Of a stretch of DNA of 64,000 nt, positions 57,663-64,000 are shown in pieces. Origin of the DNA: Eutypella sp. D-1 (Eukaryota > Ascomycota > Sordariomycetes > Xylariales > Diatrypaceae); assembly GCA_023313575.1 (NCBI GenBank), contig JAJTTP010000011.1, forward strand, positions 744,001 through 808,000. The letters run 5' to 3'. The notes below the pieces were generated by a model that was given only the letters and a program-made list of their open reading frames with translations, was not told where the DNA came from and did not search any database. Each line of letters opens with the position of its first letter. Within the stretch, counting starts at the first letter, position 1. Position numbers and translations under genes: made by a program.

Positions 57663-58162
57663 ATACTGCTGTAGGTTCTATACCGATACTCCCCTCTTAA
57701 AGTAATTCCGCAACTCTTTCAGTGCCACGCTAATATAATGCACATTATCTTTCCTAGGGATCCATAATGCCAAGGTGCCGCACAGCGACAGACATGATCA
57801 TTTTGTAGGTATTCATGAGCTCTATAGCACATGGAAAAAAGAGAGTAAAAGGAAAAGTAAGGGGGAGGTGTTGTTCCTAAGGTGTCCTAGTGGCTAAAGT
57901 CTCTGCAACTCCATATTGTCTTCAAGCCTTCCACCTGGGTTTCAGATGGCCACTTCGAGAGAAATAACGAGGGATACTAATCCTAACTCTACTTCGTTCA
58001 AAGTCATTCTTTCATGTAGATCACATAGCAACCATAGCAATTTGATCAAAGTCACTCGTTACATTTACATTCCCTGACCCGCTACAAAACGTAAAGTTAG
58101 TATCAACTTCAATTGAAGAACCAAGCAGTCCTCATATCTATCGCCCTTTCTCGCAAAGTTTG
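57663..58162. other. Convergent spacer between two secreted-protein genes
   Basis: Five hundred bases holding both 3' flanks. AT-rich; no ORF or repeat recognised. Confidence 0.6.
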
Positions 58163-59159
58163 CTACACGCTAAGGTCAAACGTATGTTGTTGGATTTTAA
58201 TTTCATCCACTATCCACGTCTTTCCACCATCAGGTGTGGTCAGTCCGCTTGATGTTACCTCATTGAGAGCGAGTGTGTTGCCAAACGATGAGTCAGCTTC
58301 ATTGAGGATGATGGTGGTTGATATGTACTCTGCAGTTCATGTTAATAAAAATGTCGGCCATGTCGTACGAGACATAAAGGGGACTCACTGTGAGCAGCCA
58401 CAGTGCCAGTGCATGCATCGACTTGACACTCCACGGCCGTACCCCAGCCTTCGGCATGCCCTGAGTCTGCATACAAGTAGTAAGCACAGGGCGGGAAATT
58501 GGTTGGTAAGCATTTTATATACTAACTTGTCGAAAGAGTTGACACGACCTTGCCGTTGATAGCCACACTCTGGTCATATTGACCCGTGCTATCATTATAC
58601 ACGTCTGATAAAGGGTTCTCGTAAGCAGGTAGGTATCAACTCGGTAGACCATTCATGCGTAGGAAAGGCACTTACATTTCATCTCCAGCTCATCACTTGG
58701 TGAAGCAGGAACTTGTTGTCCACCAAGCTGTGTGCCTGTCAGTCGATATATTAGATTATTGTGTGCCTCAACTCAAAAGCCAGTTACTCTTGCCTTGTAA
58801 TGTCGATGCCCATGTGCACCATTGCCCCCTTGACGCGCCACAGTTTCTTAAGACATCGCACAAGGTTAGTAGACCATAGCCTCGGCGAGTGTGTATAAGG
58901 CTCGCACTCACGCAGCAGGACTTTCGAACGAGACGGCAAGTGCCTGGATTAAATCACCACTGCTGGTGCCCATTCCAGGCCATAGGGCCAGGCGTTCTTC
59001 TTGAGAATTCGGAACCTCTGGCAGCACCAAAGTAGTAGTCGCCTGGCGGATCCAGGACTGTGTCGGACCCAATGACAAATACGGTCCGAAGCCGATGGTG
59101 TCTTGGGCATTAGCGATGCCGAGGATGGCGGTAAACACGAATCCAGTGATAGCACCCAT
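58163..59159 (-). CDS. Secreted fungal protein of unknown function, multi-exon, possibly frame-damaged
   Basis: I recognise the general look of a secreted ascomycete family (GWGTAVECQ, DGGKTWIV) but know no activity. Exons 58912-59159, 58788-58846, 58676-58735, 58527-58617, 58389-58466 and 58163-58329. The N-terminus is a signal peptide (MGAITGFVFTAILGIANA). Then come SLGPTQSWIRQATTTLVLPE, NCGASRGQWCTW, GGQQVPASPSDELEMK, YNDSTGQYDQSVAINGKVVS, GHAEGWGTAVECQVDAC, STTIILNEADSSF and TTPDGGKTWIVDEIKI, giving a beta-rich, lectin/glycosidase-like impression. All junctions keep phase except exons 3 to 4: GTAAGT at 58675 with the AG before 58617 is one base off and gives TAA. Either the gene has a frameshift or splicing is unusual there. 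A TATATATA element lies near 59230-59239, upstream of the start. Confidence 0.65.
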
Positions 59160-59958
59160 TGTCAGTGTTTTTGTAGTGGCTATCTTCAAGTTCAAGAGAG
59201 TAGGGAATCTAACGAAAGGGACGCCTAGTCATATATACATACATGGTTATGATTCTAAATGTCTTCGTGGTTGTCGTTAATAGCTTGAGGTCCGGAGAAA
59301 TTATCTATTAACACGCAACCCGCAACCATGAAGGATCACTGAAATTCTCCGTTGGCTATTTTGGAAGTGCTTTGTCTCTTATTTCGAAACCTGACCGGAG
59401 GAAATTTCCCTCCAGAGAGACGTCTTGATTTTTATGGGGCGGCCATTGATTGAACCACCAATCCTATCCTTCGCTTATGGTAATGTGGATACCGGACAAA
59501 AAGGGGTTCAGGGGTTGGTGTCTAGCACTTGATTGGACGAGAGAAGGTGGCTAGATGTTCTAATGAAAGAGCCTCCAGCCACTCAATATATTCACTATGT
59601 ACCATATGCTGAAGTTGGCTCGCATCGTAGAGGTAAGCCTTTGTGTAGGGAGAGTTTCTTTTCGAGGTTAAGGCCTTTCAGCTTACAATGCCAGATGAGA
59701 TATCGGGTCAACATGCCAGGAAGCCAAAGCATTGGGAATAATACTGGCTACACTGTAGGTATTATCATTGGATTGATCTTATCAGGGCTGCTCTGGCAGA
59801 GCTGATGCCATATTCCCCTAGTGGTAGAAATTCGCTCTTTGAAGCGCCTGCGTCGATATCATGTAATGTATCTTCCCTAACTCATTCACCATCTCGAGCC
59901 CTCATGCGAAGACACCATTTTCAAATTCTCTACTTGGCAACTATCTCACAAGCAATTC
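59160..59958. other. Intergenic region
   Basis: Upstream region of the secreted-protein gene (left side) and 3' flank of the MFS transporter (right side). The 90-codon ORF at 59533-59805 (+) ends in a short hydrophobic stretch but has no other support. Confidence 0.55.
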
Positions 59959-61398
59959 TCATATACGAACCCGAAAGTTCCATCCTGTCTCGCATATCCT
60001 TGCCGCGATAAGCACTAGGCCTCCAGCAACAACAATGCAACCGCCCCATACCTGAGCATACAAGTAGCCATCCTCACCAGACTGAACCAGTACTCCAGAA
60101 ATAGGAGGTCCCGTTAGCGCGGCGACAGAAATGACGGTAAAGCACATCCCGTTGCGCGTACCAACCTTACTTAGGTCCTTCGTCAAGGCGGACAGGGCTA
60201 CGGTAAACATACTTTGCATGCCCGACGCGAAGAGGCCGTAGAAGACGGCGAATACGATCTGTCCTGCTTGGTCATGAACACCGGACCACGCGAACAGCAT
60301 AATTCCTGAGCCGAGAGCGCAAGGGATGGTGGCATTGAGCGCGCCAACATACTTGTCCGCGAGGATGTTGGGTAAGACACGGCCTACATAGCCCACCCCG
60401 TTTAGGATCAGAATAAGATTTATTGACTCTTTATACGTAAGTCCGATGGCATCACGCGCATAGGCGCCAATCTGCGACCGGTATCGTCAGCTTAAATGGA
60501 GATAACTAGAAAGAGTGTTATTACTTACGTAATAGAAGGCGAAATAGATGCCCATGAAGTTCAGAAACATGCCAATGCTATACAAGACATATGACGGTTC
60601 CGTGAATGCGGACCATTCGACGAGAGGACCCGAGACTCGCGGTGGGAGCCGTGGGGTCAAGAAAGCTGTCGCAAGGATGCTAGTAGAAAGGGTGACAAAT
60701 CCAAGCACGCGTACCGTCCACCCGAAGCCAATACTCGGCAAAAGTTGTTGCACAACAACCGGGTACACGAGGCTACCGCTAGCAGACCCCGCTGCCGCTA
60801 TGCCCATGGCGAGTGCTTGCTTGGAGCTGAAGTAGGTAGCGACGAGAGATATGGTGGGGCAGAAGAGCAGGCCGTTGCCGATACCGACGCAGACGCCCTG
60901 CGCGAGGAGCACTTGCCAATACCGTGCCGAGACGGAGGTCATGAAGATACCGAGGACATGCAAGAAGCAACCGGCGACACAGACAGGACGAAAAAGCCCG
61001 GCATCTAGGGCGTGTCCTGAGAAGGTACCGATGGCATATAGCAGGAAAATCTGCACTGAACCGATCCACGATACATCCGACGATGATCGACCTAGTGCCC
61101 CCGTGTAGTATGTTTGAAAAACGCCGAACGAGTTCACGAACCCCCAAGTGTTGAAGATGATGAGGTGCGCCATACCCACCTGCGTCCACGCTTTCAGACC
61201 CCCGTTGGGAGGTGGGCCGGGGTCGTCACCGCTTTTCAGGCCATTCGGGGCCCTTGGCCGAAGAAATTGCAGCCATCGCGCGCTCAAGGCTAACGATGGT
61301 TTTGTCTCCGCGATCGTCTGGACTCCGGTCTCAACATCTTCGTTACTGTTCTCCGTCGCCCGTTCGAGGGGACTGATGTTGGCAATTTGCTCCACCAT
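59959..61398 (-). CDS. Major facilitator superfamily transporter, monocarboxylate-porter (MCT) type, 460 aa
   Basis: Predicted plasma-membrane permease. Two exons (60529-61398 and 59959-60471, phase 0, 57-nt intron) encode a hydrophilic N-terminus of about 75 residues, then PPPNGGLKAWTQVGMAHLII, the fungal MCT entry motif (PDGGxxAWxQV). About 12 hydrophobic segments follow, including FGVFQTYYTG, VSWIGSVQIFLLYAIGTFSG, LFCPTISLVATYFSSKQALA, GIAAAGSASGSLVYPVVVQQ, GYVGRVLPNILADKYVG and GTRNGMCFTVISVAALTGPP. These are standard markers of the group. Fungal members transport monocarboxylates or riboflavin, or accompany secondary-metabolite genes; the substrate is unknown here. No biosynthetic enzyme lies adjacent. 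Start ATG at 61398 (MVEQIANISPLERA). Length is normal. Confidence 0.9.
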
Positions 61399-63107
61399 AG
61401 CTCCTTTCCCACAAATTGCCTACTCTTTTTATCCCGCCGTTTGATGAAAGAGCATAAGCTCAGAATCAATATTCAAAATAGATTTTAATCGATAACCCAG
61501 TCGGTCGAAAGCGGGCTGCATCGTGTTTAGTCGTTTCGGCCCTGCACCTGTGTAACCAAGAGGCCGTAGATCACCTGATGTTGGTTGGACGTTCTAACAG
61601 CTTAACATGGAATTGAACAGACAGTTGGCAAAAGTTGGAAAAGGGAGGGAAGTTGGGTGCTTGCTTCCTAATATACTGCTCCTTAATGTCACACAAGGCG
61701 TGAGGGCAAACCGGTAAGGATTGAAATTATTGTACGTAACGCATCACATACGTGCGGGTTCCGATCATGTGGGTACTCGGCGGCGCCCGGCCGAGTAATT
61801 GTGGGAGAAACTTGCGATTATAATATCGCCACACGTGCGATGCAGGTAAGAGGATGGAATGGAAATGGTCCGACAATCATCGATAGAAATCAACGCCCGC
61901 GGAAAACAATCCCGTATGCACATGCGATATCGTCGATTCGGACCGGTCGCCAAATATTCTATCTCTTGGATCCGAAGTATTAGTATGCCAAGAAGTGTTG
62001 AGCATGGAAGGGATTCTGACCAAGTCAAACAAAAGTCATAGGCAAGCTAGTTTTGGGAAATCTACGATACTAAGACCAATTTCAGGACGATAATAAACCC
62101 ACTCAAAAGAAAAGGCCTTGCTATTATCCGAAGACGGGAGACTAAGTACCTGTACAAAGCCCTCAAGCTACACAATATCTTTATCCTATCTTCTTTGTTC
62201 TGGTATCCCGAGTCATTGAATCCAGCTGCCTCTTTGAAGCGCAGTCCGACCGGTCATTTAAAGTGTGGACTGCCAATATTGCAGCGTGTGATACATCTAA
62301 AACGGTATTCACTATTCCCAGGCGCGGCGAATTCGAACCAGGTATTGTGCGCTCGGCATTGAAGAAGCTGGCGACGGTCCTCTTGAACTCGATGAGAGTA
62401 TCTCCTGAATGTAGGAGTGAGACAGATAGCAAATTTTTAGCGTTAGAAGTGCCTCAAGTACGCAGTGAAACCACAAGCGACATCTTCTGCTGCAGCATCC
62501 ATCACTTCAGCTCGGACCTCGTGGCGGATATTTAACTTGGAATGATTATATCAGCTTTTCATAAAATAATAAATCACGACCAGTCATTTTACCTGCATTT
62601 TCCTTTGCCTACGTAGTTCTAGCGTTATGATCAACAACCAAAGTGGTAGCATTTTCAGCGGGTACAGCTTCTTTCTCCCGCACCAGGAAGTCAACTCCTC
62701 CCAAAAGAATAGGACAAAGGACGGTGTTGCCAGTGGGAACAGCTGGGCCTAAAGAAACTGCCAGTTATATTTACAACCAGAATATAGAATAATTTATTGC
62801 TAAAGAATAAGCAGACTCCAGGTAAGGCCGTATGTCTTGCTTCCTTACGTACAATAACACTACGTTGTTCTGGTTTTAGGGTTTTGTACAGAAACTCATA
62901 ATGTATCTTGTTTAGACGTACTAGAACACCATACGAATGGAGTGTTCAAAATTATTATAAGAGACTCGGTTGGTTCCTTGGTTAATCTGTCTTTTCCTCC
63001 ATCGTCAGCCTCATACATTCATACAAACTCATTCGATAAACATACTCATATACCAAACAAGGTCTACAACCACATACACATAAATCAACTCCATCACAAT
63101 CATCAAG
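61399..63107. other. Intergenic region
   Basis: Transporter promoter on the left, zinc-finger gene promoter on the right. The minus-strand frame 62181-62432 (GDTLIEFKRTVASFF and onward) looks slightly protein-like but has no ATG, splice support or known family, so I do not call it. A GGTTCGAATTC string near 62330 mimics a tRNA B box without a foldable tRNA around it. Confidence 0.5.
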
Positions 63108-63398
63108 ATGTCTCAGTTTACTACTAGCAACACTAACACCACCACCAACAGCTCCACGCAGTGGCCTATACTCAGCCCCACCGTGAAGCCTGTCTCCGAT
63201 GATGGAAGCTCGTCAAGCGACGGCTTTTCCGACAGTGAGAGCATGCCTAACGACAAGACACAAGTTTCCTCCGGTGCCGGCGAGCTAGTCGATTCGGCAG
63301 AGGGCTGGACGTGTTGCAAATGCGGTCATATCACTTCGCAAGAACACACGACTTGTCGAAAGTGTGACCACGGCTGCTGCCGCAACTGTCAGGACTAG
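63108..63398 (+). CDS. Small Ser/Thr-rich protein with C-terminal zinc-finger-like cluster, 96 aa
   Basis: Intronless ORF with an ATG in good context (CAAGATGT) and a CA-rich leader. The first 60 residues are Ser/Thr/Asp-rich and probably disordered. The C-terminal 30 residues are packed with Cys and His: GWTCCKCGHITSQEHTTCRK then CDHGCCRNCQD. CxxC pairs with this spacing resemble a RanBP2-type or zinc-ribbon finger followed by an extra CxxC. Similar very short proteins with a Trp-Cys-x-x-Cys finger are common in Sordariomycetes, in my experience, without known function. A possible role is protein or RNA binding (inference). A near-perfect 30-bp hairpin lies 33 bp after the stop. Confidence 0.72.
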   Translation: MSQFTTSNTNTTTNSSTQWPILSPTVKPVSDDGSSSSDGFSDSESMPNDKTQVSSGAGELVDSAEGWTCCKCGHITSQEHTTCRKCDHGCCRNCQD

Positions 63399-63430
63399 AT
63401 TATCTAGCTAGCAAGTAAGACCATCTCTAC

Positions 63431-63460
63431 TCTCCCCTTCAACGATCGTTGAAGGAGAGA
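63431..63460 (+). terminator. Strong hairpin in the 3' region of the zinc-finger gene
   Basis: A 20-bp perfect palindrome (63436-63455, CCTTCAACGATCGTTGAAGG) extends to about 30 bp with one mismatch (TCTCC...GGAGA outside). In RNA it would make a long, nearly loopless stem. It may influence 3'-end formation or mRNA stability; a binding site for a dimeric factor is the alternative. Listed as terminator only because of its position. Confidence 0.4.
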
Positions 63461-64000
63461 GGAGCAGTAAGTCTCTGAAATGTTTTCTGCACCACTAAAG
63501 CAGTCGTCATAGATAACTATCTTTAAATAAAGATCAAGAAGCCGTTTTCTTCTTAATATTGAATACTGATATTGACTTCTGTATGTGAAATAACTGATGT
63601 TAAAAGTTTTAAGTTGTGTCCTCGAGGAATGCAGAGGCACCACAACATTATTGAGTGACATAATGACCCACCGTGCTCAATAAGCTACTATGCTCAAGCG
63701 TCATTAACATTATAAGTGTTAGTACACTATCGTCCCCTGGTGAGTATAACTACTTAAGTAGCCAAAGCGTCGCCGAAGAGATGCCGACTCCGCCCCACAA
63801 GGTAGTCTTGATGCGACCGTAGTTCTTACGGCACCTCCGCACGTAACTGCCGAGTCGCTTTCCCCGGTTTGTGGGGGAGAGCGCCGAGAAAAAAAATAAA
63901 TGCGACCCTGCTATCATGTGGGTAGGGCATAGACGGACCGGGGAGGGAAAGGGCCACTTCCCCACACTATTAACTAAATATTGCCTAAGGATATAGGTAC
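63461..64000. other. Window end, no gene seen
   Basis: AT-rich DNA with short unsupported ORFs. No repeat or RNA gene recognised. A gene could begin beyond the window. Confidence 0.5.

Noticed and set aside
53257..61398. Secondary-metabolite or RiPP cluster around the transporter, secreted proteins and SDR/S41 genes
   Set aside because: No synthase, precursor peptide, P450 or pathway regulator is present, and the SDR and S41 genes are over 40 kb away.
62310..62345. Possible tRNA B box (GGTTCGAATTC on the minus strand)
   Set aside because: The flanking bases do not form a T-stem or acceptor stem and no A box lies at the right distance.
62181..62432. Minus-strand frame that looks slightly protein-like (GDTLIEFKRTVASFF)
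   Set aside because: No ATG start, no consensus introns to extend it and no family recognised; could be a relic but unsupported.
1..64000. CRISPR array, rRNA, integrated viral or intact transposable element
   Set aside because: No regularly spaced repeats, no rRNA-like blocks, no transposase, reverse transcriptase or capsid-like frames, and no long terminal repeats were seen.

Overview
This window comes from the nuclear genome of a filamentous ascomycete fungus, most likely a Sordariomycete. The reasons are short introns (about 49-190 nt) with GTAAGT-like donors and CTAAC/CTGAC-like branch sites, pyrimidine-rich leaders, and gene families restricted to or typical of these fungi (Sip5, F-box-like proteins, UstP-like S41 peptidases, HSPA12-like Hsp70s, small secreted proteins). 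I cannot name the species. I see no rRNA, tRNA, CRISPR, integrated virus or intact transposon.

Layout. 1-4.7 kb: 5' end of mitochondrial HSP60 (-), a short-chain dehydrogenase (+) and an intronless Hal2-type phosphatase (-). 4.7-9.4 kb: gene-poor. 9.4-13.6 kb: a small conserved-looking protein (+) and a secreted S41 peptidase (-). 15.8-20.9 kb: an RBR ubiquitin ligase and a coiled-coil protein (both -). 22.2-24.3 kb: an HSPA12-like Hsp70 (+). 25.3-27.9 kb: Sip5 (-). 31-35 kb: two BTB paralogues (-), the upstream copy with one in-frame TAG. 37.5-42.6 kb: a large ankyrin-RCC1-BTB-BTB protein related to IBtk (-). 45-46.7 kb: a 2-oxodicarboxylate carrier (+). 48.9-52.1 kb: an F-box-like gene followed, in the same frame after a TAG, by a SUMO-motif-rich ORF (+). 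53.3-55.2 kb: an OTU-like protein whose catalytic Cys is Ser (-). 57.3-61.4 kb: an accessory-looking patch with a small Cys-rich secreted protein (+), a second secreted protein (-) and an MFS transporter (-). 63.1 kb: a small zinc-finger protein (+) with a strong 3' hairpin.

Themes. Ubiquitin/SUMO-related genes are frequent between 15.8 and 55.2 kb: RBR ligase, RING-like Sip5, two BTB genes, the IBtk-like adaptor, the F-box-like gene, the SIM-rich ORF and the OTU-like gene. Several reading frames carry a single lesion or non-standard junction: TAG in BTB copy 2, TAG between the F-box and SIM ORFs, a GG-type donor in the carrier, and one-base phase mismatches in the OTU gene and one secreted protein. 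Each could be a real mutation, unusual processing or an assembly error. Intergenic DNA is strewn with TACCTAGGTA-type palindromes.

All exon limits were derived by eye from splice consensus, phase agreement and protein-family continuity. No alignments or searches were run.
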